From CAVZRC01 sp963777695 (GTDB lineage: Bacteria > Planctomycetota > Planctomycetia > Isosphaerales > Isosphaeraceae): DNA of 64,000 nt. This document shows, in pieces, positions 1 to 8,590 of this stretch (position 1 is the first letter of the stretch; every line of letters starts with the position of its first letter). The notes beneath the pieces are model-generated. The model was not told the DNA's origin. It saw only the letters and a list, made by a program, of their open reading frames with translations, and did no database searches. The stretch is from the NCBI GenBank assembly GCA_963777695.1, contig CAVZRC010000004.1, positions 3,162,001 to 3,226,000 of the forward strand, in the 5' to 3' direction. Both the position numbers and the translations under genes were made by a program.

Positions 1-1233
1 CTTCGCGGCTGACGTCGCGATGAAGGTCAGCGACGACGGGGCGAAGGTGCCGCCGGACCCGCCGTCGGAGAGCGAGATCGCGTCGCTATCGACCGAACTG
101 GCCGGGGTCAGTGTGAAGTTCGAGGAGGGGGAGCCCGCGAGCCCGCCGGATGGGCCGGCGAGCGTGTAATTCACGGGGACCTGGCCGATGGTGCAGGACA
201 GGGACGAGGGCACGACCGGGATGCTGGCCGCGCTGGTCAGGCCCAGGGTCTTGACGCCCTTCGACGCCGCCGTGTAAGTGAAGGTCTTCGGGGCAGACGT
301 CGCGGTGAAGGTGAGCGACGACGGGGTGAATGTGCCGCCGGACCCGCCGTCGGAGGGCGTGACCGTGTCGGACGGGACCACGAGGGTCGGCGCCACCGTG
401 AAATTGCCGGATGCTTGGGTGACGAATGCGTGAGACGGGCCGGAGAAGATGTATTCGAACGGCGTCGCCGCGACCTCCGGGAACCACACCTGGCCCCGCC
501 TGGGCTCGAAGATCCGCCAGGGGTTCGCGGCGAGCGCCGCGTGCTCGGCGGGCTGGAGGACGCGATCCCACCACGCGAACCAGGAGAAGGACGAGGCCGC
601 GGTCTGCCCCGCCGTCCCGGGGTTGTAGCCGATGGCGACGACCGGCGTGCCGTTGTTGTACTGGGCCGTGGGCGTGAAAGGGGCCGTCGTGTTCGGCAGG
701 CCGTCAACGTAGATTTTCCCGCCGGCCGCATTGATCTCCCCGCCGATCACGTGGGGATTCGTGTCCAGGACCGGCCCGCTGAACGAGTTGTGATTGCCGG
801 GGGTCGAGTAATTGAGGGTGAGGGTCGTATTCGCACCGCCCTGCCACGTGAACGCGATCGTGTAATACGGGGCGGCATTCGTGGCATTCTGGAGGATGCC
901 TCCGACCACGGAGTAGGCCGATGGGGTGCCGAGCCTCTGAATCCCCATCGCGATCGTCATGGGGAAGGCGATCCGCATGCCCGGCGGCAGCGAGGCCGAC
1001 GCCCCGATCATGCCCGCGTACCCGGGGCAGGACAGGATCGGCCCCGTCGCGTTGGTCGACCACACGGGCGGCCCCGAGGTCGCCATCGTGAGGCCCGAGG
1101 GGGACGAGTCGTTGACCTTGGGCCCGTCCCCCTCGTTCAGCGCGTAGAAGCCCATGAGGCCCTGCGCAAGCGCGCTATCGGCGTCGATCTGGTAGCCGAA
1201 TGGCGGCTTGTGAGGCCAGCGATTTCCGAGCAT
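1..1233 (-). CDS. LamG/concanavalin-like tail-fibre or adhesin protein, partial (runs off left edge)
   Basis: The reading frame opens with MLGNRWPHKPP at 1233 and stays open to the window edge, so the C-terminus is missing. The first ~260 residues look like a laminin-G/concanavalin-A type beta-sandwich, ending in the AALAANPW-RIFEPRRGQVW signature found in phage-like LamG proteins. After this come at least two Ig-like repeats of roughly 80 residues, each carrying a SDGGSGGTF-PSSLTFTATSA core. The N-terminus and LamG part closely match the gene at 1925-3746, so the two are tandem paralogues. I infer a fibre or surface-binding role at the end of the phage-like structural module. No catalytic motif is visible. 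Confidence 0.75.
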   Translation of the reverse strand, partial: MLGNRWPHKPPFGYQIDADSALAQGLMGFYALNEGDGPKVNDSSPSGLTMATSGPPVWSTNATGPILSCPGYAGMIGASASLPPGMRIAFPMTIAMGIQRLGTPSAYSVVGGILQNATNAAPYYTIAFTWQGGANTTLTLNYSTPGNHNSFSGPVLDTNPHVIGGEINAAGGKIYVDGLPNTTAPFTPTAQYNNGTPVVAIGYNPGTAGQTAASSFSWFAWWDRVLQPAEHAALAANPWRIFEPRRGQVWFPEVAATPFEYIFSGPSHAFVTQASGNFTVAPTLVVPSDTVTPSDGGSGGTFTPSSLTFTATSAPKTFTYTAASKGVKTLGLTSAASIPVVPSSLSCTIGQVPVNYTLAGPSGGLAGSPSSNFTLTPASSVDSDAISLSDGGSGGTFAPSSLTFIATSAAK

Positions 1234-1294
1234 CGGGCGTCAGTCCTGCAGGTTGTGGCTATCGGGATGCGACACGGCGAACATGGGCGAGGAA

Positions 1295-1915
1295 TTACTG
1301 GAACGACGTGATGCGGTCGTAGGTGACGTTGGCCGTGACCGACACGGAGCTGTCCGCGTTGCCGGCCGCAACGATCCATTGGCCAGGGCCGAGGAAGATC
1401 GCCAACGAGTAGTCCGAGCTAGCCACGTAGGTTCCGGTGCTGCTCTGCGGGGCGGCGGAGAACGTCGCCGCCTGGGCCATAAGGTAGACGTTGTCGCCGG
1501 AGGAGTAGCTGTTGATGACGGCTGAGCTCACGACGACCGTATACGGCGTGCTCGACCCACTGACCGACGAGATCGTGGCCAGTTCTCCGAGTTTCGACCC
1601 GCCCGCCTGCTGGAGGCAAATCCTCTGGCCGACGGAGAGCCCTGTCTTGCTCGACACGCTGAGCGAGGTCGTGGTCCCGCCCGTCGCCGCGGCCTGGAGC
1701 GTGATCGACGCCGACGATCCGGCCGCGTAAGCCTTATAGACGGAGAAGGTCGTGACGCCCGTCGGGACAGATGCCCCGACGATCGTCTCGCACGTCAACT
1801 GCCCCTCGATCGTGGTCGAGAGATCCAGGAACGCTGCGATGGTCGCGCCGTGGGCGACCGTGACATCATTGATCAGGTTGCCGGGTGTGCCGGCGGAATA
1901 GACAGGAGCAGCCAT
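1295..1915 (-). CDS. Phage-like structural protein, unknown (206 aa)
   Basis: The frame starts MAAPVYSAGTPG and is rich in Ser, Thr, Ala, Gly and Val, as expected for a beta-structured virion protein. It lies between two LamG fibre genes on the same strand with short gaps, so it is likely co-transcribed with them. No signal peptide, membrane segment or catalytic motif is seen. A decoration or tail-associated role is inferred only from its neighbours. Confidence 0.65.
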   Translation of the reverse strand: MAAPVYSAGTPGNLINDVTVAHGATIAAFLDLSTTIEGQLTCETIVGASVPTGVTTFSVYKAYAAGSSASITLQAAATGGTTTSLSVSSKTGLSVGQRICLQQAGGSKLGELATISSVSGSSTPYTVVVSSAVINSYSSGDNVYLMAQAATFSAAPQSSTGTYVASSDYSLAIFLGPGQWIVAAGNADSSVSVTANVTYDRITSFQ

Positions 1916-1924
1916 GGGTCATCC

Positions 1925-3746
1925 TCAGACGATTGCGGTTGCGAAGAGGGAGTTGACGGCGGTCGGTCCGATCGCGTCAGCCGTTACTGAAGCCGCGATC
2001 GTGTTTTGTTCCGCACCAGATCCGTTGTAAGCCCGGACACTGACGGAATAAGTCGTCCCATTGATGAGGCCGGCGAGGTTCGCCACGAAGGCATTGAAAA
2101 GACCAGCGGAATAGAGCACCGTCGCGGCGGGGGTTGAATAGTTCGGGGTACCCCCGATTCCAAGATAGACATGAAATCCGATGGGTGACGACGGCCCGCG
2201 AGTCGAGGGGTAGTACCACTCGACTCGAATTGATCCATTCGGCGTCGCGAAGGCCCTCAACCCCGTTGGGGGTAAGGGCTGGTTCGTTATGTCATTGCCG
2301 AGGGGATCCAGAGTGATCATCACGGCGCAGTCGAGGTTCTGTTCCTCGCCACTCGAGTTGAAGGCGCGGACGCCGAACCTCCAGGCCCCAGGGGCCGCGA
2401 GTTCCATGCTGGTCCAAGTCGTATCGTCGGTTCAACGCGCACGCGATAGGGGTCGCGTAATTGATCGGGTCACCCGAACCCTGGTTGGAGTAAATGTAGA
2501 ATCCGCTTCCGACTATCAGTTGAGTGTTTCGACCGAGTAGCACGGAACCCGGATACGAGGGTTGCGGTTCGGCCGCTACGGAGACTGACATCGCTTGAGG
2601 GCGGAACGAGAGTAACACCGGGAGACGTTTGGCCGTGGCCACTACCGATACGGCGCATAGTGAGGGGTCTTGCGTCGTCGCAAACCGGAATGGCTGTGTC
2701 GGCCCTGCCTGAGCTCGCGTCGGAGCGCAGCGAGCCAGCGTCCTCCCCGGTTCAGGTTGAGGGAGGTCTGCACAGAGTGACGTGACCGCCGATGAACTCT
2801 TAAATCGGGGGATCGCCGCCGGATGGCCGTAACTCGAGACGATCGCCCCGGAGTAGGGCCGCGGCTCCTCTGTTGGCGTAAGAAGGTTCTTGATGGCGAT
2901 CACACCTCCTACGTTCGACCGAGGGCCCGCGATGGCGACGCCCGGCTCTAGGTGCTGCGACTGAGGTGCGATCAGCCGGATTCCACTCGGGGAGGCAATC
3001 GGCGCGAGCATTCCGAAGTAGGTCTGGGCGCGTCGCGGCTCGTAGACTTGCCATGGGTTCGCCGCCAGGGCGGCGTGCTCGCCGGGTGACAGTGTGCGAT
3101 TCCACAGCCCGGCCCAGTAGATCTGGTAATTGGGATTCCGAGCCGACAACGACGAGTTGTAGCCGAAGTCGAGGAACGGGTTCGAGCCGGCGGCATTGCT
3201 GATCGCGTTTGACAGTGCGTATGCGGCCACGCCGTTTAGGTAAAGCGTCTGGTTGGTGTTCGTGATCGTGAGGGCGGCCACGGTGTCCAAGTTCGAGGCG
3301 GCAGATATTGAGCTGGTGCCGCTGGAGCTGGACGAGCCATTTGCCCAGGCGATCGAATACAGATTCGCGCTGGTCACTCCGATGATCGCCGGCATCTGCG
3401 CCAATCCCGCAGTATAAAAACCGATGACCTGCGTCGTGCCGGTTGGAGTGCCGAGCATCCGGAATCCGACCGCGATCGTGATCGGGTAGTTAACCGAGAT
3501 GCCAGGGATCGACGGAGTCTGGCTGTAACTACCCGACGACGCGAACGCCTGGGCCGCACCCGATGGCCCGGGCTTCCATACCGCCCCCGATGTCGCCGTG
3601 GAGGTGATGCCGTTGACGGAATCGCGTGCATTCAGGCCGTTTCCTTCCCAGAAGGGGAAGAAGGCATACATCCCCCGCGAGAGAGGATGCTCGCCGTCGA
3701 TTTCGTAGCCGATCGGAGGTTTATGCGGCCATCGATTTCCGAGCAT
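1925..3746 (-). CDS. LamG plus fibronectin type III fibre-like protein, frameshifted
   Basis: Starts MLGNRWPHKPPIGYEID at 3746 and contains a LamG/concanavalin-like domain in the first ~240 residues, ending AALAANPWQVYEPRRAQTYF. A less conserved linker follows, then a FnIII-like segment. The frame breaks near 2420-2440. Upstream, a frame reads to SGDPINYATPIA; downstream, another frame reads TTWTSMELAAPGAWRFGVRAFN and continues to 1925 with a second FnIII domain (GLRAFATPNGSIRVEWYYP). The two halves fit one protein of about 600 residues, so one single-base indel is the simplest explanation. It is a tandem paralogue of the gene at 1-1233. The proposed role is receptor or surface binding. Confidence 0.7.
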
Positions 3747-3816
3747 CGGGCGTAATCTTCCCGGGTCGAGCGAATGCGTTATAGTTGTGTGTGATCAGAT
3801 GGTGGCCGCGACACCA

Positions 3817-4206
3817 TCAGCATGAAACTTCAGAGTTTGATGGGAGGCTGACGCTCACTCGCATCCCCAGTGCCCGCCTCTCCATCTCGGGACGAGGCAT
3901 AGGCTCACCGCGCTGAAGACGCTTGTCGTAGCTCCAGCAGAGCCCCTGTCCACCCGCATATCCATCGGGGGCCCGGAACATCAGCAACCCGTCCCGCCAG
4001 AAACTGGGCCACCGCTGAAATGAGCCGTCGGGAGCCAGGGTCTCGACGGAGTTCGGCCCGACCGCTCCGGCGACGCAGAAATCAGTCACAAAATCGTCTT
4101 CCTTGATCAGATAAAAATAGCGGGCGATCGCGGGCGTGGCATCGGCGGAAACCGTAATCTCGGTGAGTCCGGTTCGGTCGAAGTCGAGGCCGGCTGTGAG
4201 GGGCAT
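3817..4206 (-). CDS. Hypothetical phage-module protein (129 aa)
   Basis: The frame MPLTAGLDFDRTGLTEIT to SVSLPSNSEVSC lies 3 nt from the stop of the gene at 4210-4653, so the two are probably translationally coupled. It has no membrane segment or recognised motif. The DFVTDFCVAG and GYAGGQGLCWSYDKR stretches look like a folded beta-rich protein. Its role in the structural cluster is unknown. Confidence 0.6.
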   Translation of the reverse strand: MPLTAGLDFDRTGLTEITVSADATPAIARYFYLIKEDDFVTDFCVAGAVGPNSVETLAPDGSFQRWPSFWRDGLLMFRAPDGYAGGQGLCWSYDKRLQRGEPMPRPEMERRALGMRVSVSLPSNSEVSC

Positions 4207-4209
4207 GGA

Positions 4210-4653
4210 TCAGGGTTCCAAGGGAGCACCGGAGAGGCCGATGCCCTGGGACAGGAGTGCGTGAAGGAAGTCGTTCCACTCGTCCTTCCACAGGATCAAA
4301 CGAGGGAGTCCATCAAACTCGCGAACTGCCATCTTGAGGATGACCGTGAGCAACTTCCGGTCCGTGCCCGTGTAGGACGAAAAGACCGCCGCGTCAGTGG
4401 TTTTGTGTGCGTCATACCACGTTTGGAGAGCAGCCATGGCCCGTTCGGCGTCCGGTCCGACGAAGTGAACCTCGCGCTCGCTGTAGAACGGGACCAGATG
4501 ATCGCTGGTAAGCGGGAGGCCCCGCCGCTGTGGAGCGCAAAATCGACCGAGATGATCCTTGTCATTGTCGTGGTATCCGCTGCCCGGAACGGATTCCAGC
4601 ACTTTGTTCCGTGCGCGGATGGCGTTGGCACGTCTCAGGAGTTCTTCGCTCAC
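4210..4653 (-). CDS. Hypothetical phage-module protein (147 aa)
   Basis: Starts MSEELLRRANAIRARNK and contains mixed helix/strand sequence with conserved-looking aromatic positions (TWYDAHKTTDAAVFSSYTG, LPRLILWKDEWNDFL). Coding character is good and the 3-nt spacing to 3817-4206 suggests an operon. No family is recognised. A tail-completion or adaptor role is possible from position only. Confidence 0.6.
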   Translation of the reverse strand: MSEELLRRANAIRARNKVLESVPGSGYHDNDKDHLGRFCAPQRRGLPLTSDHLVPFYSEREVHFVGPDAERAMAALQTWYDAHKTTDAAVFSSYTGTDRKLLTVILKMAVREFDGLPRLILWKDEWNDFLHALLSQGIGLSGAPLEP

Positions 4654-4710
4654 GGGAGGTTTCCTTTGGTATTACTTCTTGCTCGGTCGCGAGGACATGC
4701 CAAGATCGCT

Positions 4711-5178
4711 TTATTCTTCCCCCGTCAGCTTTCCGCTGTAATTGACAGCGTTGGGGCTAGTGATCGTGATACCGCATCCCTTGCCGCCGATGCAGATGAA
4801 AGGCGACGCGAACGGATGGATGAAGTGGTAGAGTCCGTTGAATTGCCCCACATCGATGCACCATTGAAGCGTGATCACGGTCGGCTGGACGGTCCAGTGC
4901 TTCGCGGCGATTGCCTGGATCGTCTCGCCCCGGCCCGTATCTCTCTTGGAAGGCGCGACCGAAGTCGAATTCGTCCCCGGCGCGTTCGTCGCGAATGTGA
5001 TCTGGTCGAATTCGCAGACCGCTGGCGCATTGCTCGATACCGAGCCGTCGAAGGAAATTGACGCCTCGGTCACCTTGACGCAGATATTGCTGGCCGCCTG
5101 GAGGCCAACGACGGTCTGGGTAGTAGCCGCGCTCAGTGGTACCGTCTCGGCGGCCACGTCGAACTGGTTGTAGGCCAT
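4711..5178 (-). CDS. Putative virion decoration or tail protein (155 aa)
   Basis: Starts MAYNQFDVAAETVPL. It is a compact beta-rich sequence with repeated hydrophobic strands (TVVGLQAASNICVKVTEASI, PTVITLQWCIDVGQ) and a Gly-rich ICIGGKGCGITI near the C-terminus. This composition and length fit small phage decoration or tail-tube-like proteins, but no family is recognised. It sits in the minus-strand structural cluster. Confidence 0.6.
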   Translation of the reverse strand: MAYNQFDVAAETVPLSAATTQTVVGLQAASNICVKVTEASISFDGSVSSNAPAVCEFDQITFATNAPGTNSTSVAPSKRDTGRGETIQAIAAKHWTVQPTVITLQWCIDVGQFNGLYHFIHPFASPFICIGGKGCGITITSPNAVNYSGKLTGEE

Positions 5179-5392
5179 GGAAGGTCGCTCACGAGTTGGG
5201 GGAGGGTGGTTTCGTGGAACAGGATTCTGAGCCGCGACGGTATTGGCTCACACTCCGGGCGACGAGTTGTGAGTGGGCCGAGCGGGCCGTGAGATCGAAC
5301 TTGCCGATCGAGACGCCTCGGCCGATCAGGCTCGGGAGGAGTTCGACCGAGCACACGTCAAGCCCGGACCTCCCTCCACCGTCAACTCGTCA

Positions 5393-6085
5393 TTATCGCG
5401 AGAGCTTGCAACCGAAGAGGGTTGAGGGCTCGGCCGAATTGCCGAATGGCCCCCAACGGACCTGAACGCGAGCCTGCACGTCGTCGAGTTGTTGGCGGAT
5501 CCGCCGGATCTTGTTCTGGAAGTCTCCCTGCTCTGTACGATTCTCTTGGATGTAGCGGTCGTACAGGACCGAGAGGACTGTGGCCATCCGGAGGTCGCGG
5601 AGGTCGTAGATCCACGAACTGGTCCGATCGGTAATGTTCTCGTCGATCCCGAACCGTCGCTTGATCTCGAAGCTCGCTTCCTCGGATTGGGGATCGAGGG
5701 TGTTGATCGTGAAGGTGACCCCGGTCAGGCCGGCGGACGGAGCCGGCGGTTGGCCGACATGGAGGTCCTTGTGGGGCCGGCGGAGTGTGATGGAATTCCC
5801 CGAGACGCTGTCGATCGCCAGGAGTTGGCCACCGCCGGGATACTGCGTCTTGGGAGCCGTCAGCCAGGCGACCTGGTTGCAGCTCACCCCATTCGCGGCG
5901 AAGTTTACCGAGGCTGAACTCAGCACCCACGGGTTGCTGCTGGCAAAGACCCCGTCCGTGCCGGCGGCCATCTTCTGCCAGGTCGGGCAGAGCATGATGA
6001 AATCGCCGCCGGCGCGAACGAGGATATCCTCGTCCGTGCAATAGACCGGGACAGTCTGTTCGGGTAGGGATGCACTGAGGGTCAT
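5393..6085 (-). CDS. Hypothetical phage structural protein (230 aa)
   Basis: Starts MTLSASLPEQTVPVYCTDED. The N-terminal half is beta-rich (GGDFIMLCPTWQKMAAGTDG). The C-terminal half is helical (FEIKRRFGIDENITDRTSSW, YDRYIQENRTEQGDFQNKI). A 200-250 residue head-tail connector or base-plate protein would fit this pattern and location, but that is inference. About 210 bp separate it from the next gene; the ~300 bp upstream hold no convincing gene, only possible mini-ORFs. Confidence 0.6.
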   Translation of the reverse strand: MTLSASLPEQTVPVYCTDEDILVRAGGDFIMLCPTWQKMAAGTDGVFASSNPWVLSSASVNFAANGVSCNQVAWLTAPKTQYPGGGQLLAIDSVSGNSITLRRPHKDLHVGQPPAPSAGLTGVTFTINTLDPQSEEASFEIKRRFGIDENITDRTSSWIYDLRDLRMATVLSVLYDRYIQENRTEQGDFQNKIRRIRQQLDDVQARVQVRWGPFGNSAEPSTLFGCKLSR

Positions 6086-6381
6086 GAGGGACGCCCTCGG
6101 CCGCCTTTTCGGCGGGAGCTCCGGAGAAGCTGGATTGGAATGTGATCGATCGGGGCATCAATTTGCCGGCACGCCTTGCTGCCTCGCGGGCTTCCGGCTC
6201 GAATGACATGCGATGATCGCCGGTCAGGGCTTGCGATCGTGATCCTCGAAGATAGAGACTTCGGCGGAGAGGCTTTCCGGCAGCATCGTCCGGCGGAGCG
6301 TCGCTCGAGCCGCCGATCGATCGAGGTTCACAGTTGGCGCTTTGGGGGGACCGACGCCCCGCCAGATACAAAGGTCGCGGC

Positions 6382-6519
6382 TCAGCGGCCTTTCTTGCCG
6401 TCCTTGGCCTTCGATGTGATCATCTTGGTCTTGCCATTGGACGGTTGCCTCATGCCGGCCGGCTTCGGTCCTCCGCTGGGGACCGTCGGCTTGCCTTGGG
6501 GGTCTGATTTCTTGGCCAT
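6382..6519 (-). CDS. Small basic hypothetical protein
   Basis: The frame reads MAKKSDPQGKPTVPSGGPKP and ends SKAKDGKKGR. It is very rich in Lys, Gly, Pro and Ser and probably disordered. Upstream in-frame ATGs at 6537 and 6564 are alternative starts. I chose MAKK for its composition, not on proof. It lies between structural genes. A small DNA- or capsid-binding peptide is possible but not shown. Confidence 0.4.
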   Translation of the reverse strand: MAKKSDPQGKPTVPSGGPKPAGMRQPSNGKTKMITSKAKDGKKGR

Positions 6520-6631
6520 CGAACTGTCCTTTTTCATGAGTCCGCTTGAAGCATCGCCGATCAATTCGATCGTCGCTACTTCTGTGGTCTGGTGGTTGGT
6601 AAGGCCTGGCGAGGGCCTGGCCCGGTCAGGT

Positions 6632-6997
6632 TCACTTGCGCGGCGGCCGGGCGGTGTCCTGTTCGGGAATCGCCCGATTCACTCGGCCCGAGTCATTCCA
6701 GGGGTTCACCGGCACGGCCCCCTTCCCTGGTTCGATCGCCGAGGGAGGCTGGGGCATCTTGGCCATTCCGACGTCGAACCGATGATTGGGCGCTTCAACC
6801 GGCGATGGCATAGCCCTGAGCGGCCTGCATCCGTCGCGACGGTCACCGCCGGCTCCGTCGTTGGATGGCTTGACGCTACCGACTTGATGAGATAGGGGCA
6901 AGTAGCTGTTCCTGGCGCCGTTGCCGGCCGCGCCGGGCTGGTTGGGGGGACGAACGACGTCGCGCTCGACGCCGCCTGGGACCGGTGTCCTTGCCAT
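6632..6997 (-). CDS. Hypothetical Pro/Gly-rich phage-module protein
   Basis: The start MARTPVPGGVERDV is preceded by a GAGGA Shine-Dalgarno at good spacing, which is better than the ATG 12 bases upstream. The protein is Pro-, Gly- and Asn-rich (VVRPPNQPGAAGNGARNSYL) with little predicted secondary structure and ends DTARPPRK. No family is recognised. Its place between the capsid-side genes suggests a virion-linked accessory protein. Confidence 0.5.
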   Translation of the reverse strand: MARTPVPGGVERDVVRPPNQPGAAGNGARNSYLPLSHQVGSVKPSNDGAGGDRRDGCRPLRAMPSPVEAPNHRFDVGMAKMPQPPSAIEPGKGAVPVNPWNDSGRVNRAIPEQDTARPPRK

Positions 6998-7005
6998 GCG
7001 ATTCC

Positions 7006-7176
7006 TCACTTCTCTCGGATCACCTTGACCGACTTGAATCCGCCGATCCGGCCGGCGACGCGCATCAGGTACATCGCCAGGCGGAATCGGAGTTTGAACG
7101 ACTTACGGCATGTTACGACGATAACGAGGTTGGACACGGCTTCTTGTCCGATGCGGAGGATCCGCGTGTCGCTCAT
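7006..7176 (-). CDS. Small basic hypothetical protein (56 aa)
   Basis: The frame MSDTRILRIGQEAVSNLVIV to VKVIREK starts at 7176 behind a GGAAG Shine-Dalgarno. It is amphipathic and strongly basic (CRKSFKLRFRLAMYLMRVAG). The closing residues lie just before the ribosome site of the next gene at 6997, consistent with one operon. Function is unknown. Confidence 0.5.
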   Translation of the reverse strand: MSDTRILRIGQEAVSNLVIVVTCRKSFKLRFRLAMYLMRVAGRIGGFKSVKVIREK

Positions 7177-7214
7177 ATTATCTTCCGTCCTCATCACCCA
7201 CCGTCGGCTCGAGC

Positions 7215-7949
7215 TCAGGGCCAGGTGCGTTGAGTCTTCGTCCTGCCGATCCCCGTCGAGACATTCGTGTAGTGACCGGGATTGGCGTCGATCAGGGCGC
7301 CGGCCTCGGCACAGAGTTGGGCCATCAGGGCGAAGGTGGTGTGGGCGTCTCGGAGCTTTACCACGACCTCCTGATAAGTTGCCGGCTCGCCCTGATTGAA
7401 GATGGAGATGACCTGGCGGAGGAAGTCCCAAACCTTCTGGAACTGGTTGGTCTTCGCGTAGCGGAGGAGTTGGAGCTTGGAGTTCGCGAGCACGGTGGAA
7501 TTGGTCTTGGGAGGCGCGACTGCGAAAGAGCTCGACGGCGCGACTGCGGACAAGCCATAGGTGCCGGCTGTGATACCGTCCGCGTACAGGACCTCGCTGC
7601 CACTGGCGCCGCCGGCCGGCGTGAGGTAGACGTTGCGTGCTATGTTGCCGACCTGGAGCGTCGGGAATGTGACCGTCGGGATCTGGCCCGCGGTCACATT
7701 GAACTGCGCCGACTCGGGGCTCGCCGTGGTCTCGCCGATGCCGTTGGTCTCGGTGATCTTGAGATAGTATGAGCCCGCAGCCAGCAGACCTCCGGTGCCC
7801 GAGACCGAGACAGTGGGGGCGGCCGAAGGCGCCTGGGTGCCGTTCAGGTTCGCCGCGATGAGATTCTCCAGATGCTTTGACGCGCCGCCCGCCTGTAACT
7901 GCGCGAACGTCGTTCCGCTGGCGGTGATCGAGGGGCTGATGTAGGCCAT
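7215..7949 (-). CDS. Phage structural protein with Ig/FnIII-like domain (244 aa)
   Basis: Starts MAYISPSITASGTTFAQLQA. The first ~45 residues resemble an N-terminal helical arm. Residues ~50-130 form a FnIII/Ig-like beta domain (GSYYLKITETNGIGETTASP). The C-terminal ~90 residues are helical (LQLLRYAKTNQFQKVWDFLR). It overlaps the stop of the next gene (7949) by one base, so translation is coupled. A head-completion or adhesin-like decoration protein is plausible. Confidence 0.6.
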   Translation of the reverse strand: MAYISPSITASGTTFAQLQAGGASKHLENLIAANLNGTQAPSAAPTVSVSGTGGLLAAGSYYLKITETNGIGETTASPESAQFNVTAGQIPTVTFPTLQVGNIARNVYLTPAGGASGSEVLYADGITAGTYGLSAVAPSSSFAVAPPKTNSTVLANSKLQLLRYAKTNQFQKVWDFLRQVISIFNQGEPATYQEVVVKLRDAHTTFALMAQLCAEAGALIDANPGHYTNVSTGIGRTKTQRTWP

Positions 7950-8434
7950 TATCGTGCCTTCGCGTGTTTCGGTTTCGCGTGAGGATTGGGATCGGAATTC
8001 GGCGCGAGAACCCCCTCCCCATTACCAGGGGAGCCAGGAGGGGTATTTGCCCCCTCAGGGATGAGGGCGGCCGCCTCGGCCAGGTCGTCGAAGTTGCAAC
8101 GGACACGGAAATGACGGCTCGGGGGGGCGAGCCCGAAGGCCCGGTGGGCCTCGTCGATGATCACCTGGGCGGCGGCCGCCAGGACGTGGAGTTTCTCCAA
8201 TTCGTGCTCGCACTGGCCGAGCGTGCCTTGGATCTGGGCCAATTCGGCCGGGAACACGATCGCGCGGCCGCCGTCCTTCGGGGTCCGGTAATACCGCTCG
8301 CAGAGCTGGCCGACCAGCACCGAGACTCGGTACATCTCCTGGTTGTGCCTCGCCTGGTCTGTGAGGATCTTGGAGACCCCCAGGCGGTCTCCCTGCTGGT
8401 CGATGTAGTGCGGGCTACCCCGGAATCGCCACAT
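7949..8434 (-). CDS. Hypothetical phage head-region protein (161 aa)
   Basis: I place the start at 8434 (MWRFRGSPHYIDQQGDRLG) because AGGAG precedes it at proper spacing; the longer upstream frame runs through a hairpin region. It is helical (ILTDQARHNQEMYRVSVLVG) with a Pro/Lys-rich disordered tail ending PKHAKAR. It lies directly after the capsid gene, a usual place for head-closure or packaging-chamber proteins, but no family is recognised. Confidence 0.6.
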   Translation of the reverse strand: MWRFRGSPHYIDQQGDRLGVSKILTDQARHNQEMYRVSVLVGQLCERYYRTPKDGGRAIVFPAELAQIQGTLGQCEHELEKLHVLAAAAQVIIDEAHRAFGLAPPSRHFRVRCNFDDLAEAAALIPEGANTPPGSPGNGEGVLAPNSDPNPHAKPKHAKAR

Positions 8435-8590
8435 GCTTCGCTTCGCTCCTAGGGTCCTTGGTCCTTGGTCCTTCTGCCGTATAAGCCTGGCGCGAGCTGT
8501 CCTTGATGGCTTCGACTCCCCGGAACGTAACCGACCATCCCTCGAAGCAAACCAAGGACCAGGGTCCAAAGACCGAGGACCGGGTGAACG
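8435..8590. repeat. Intergenic inverted repeat after the capsid gene
   Basis: The gap after the capsid gene stop contains a GGTCCTTGGTCCTTGGTCC run at 8453-8471 and a roughly complementary ACCAAGGACCAGGGTCC at 8551-8567. Transcribed, the two could fold into a long hairpin. It may act as a partial terminator or processing site below the highly expressed capsid gene, or be a small mobile-repeat remnant. Confidence 0.45.
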
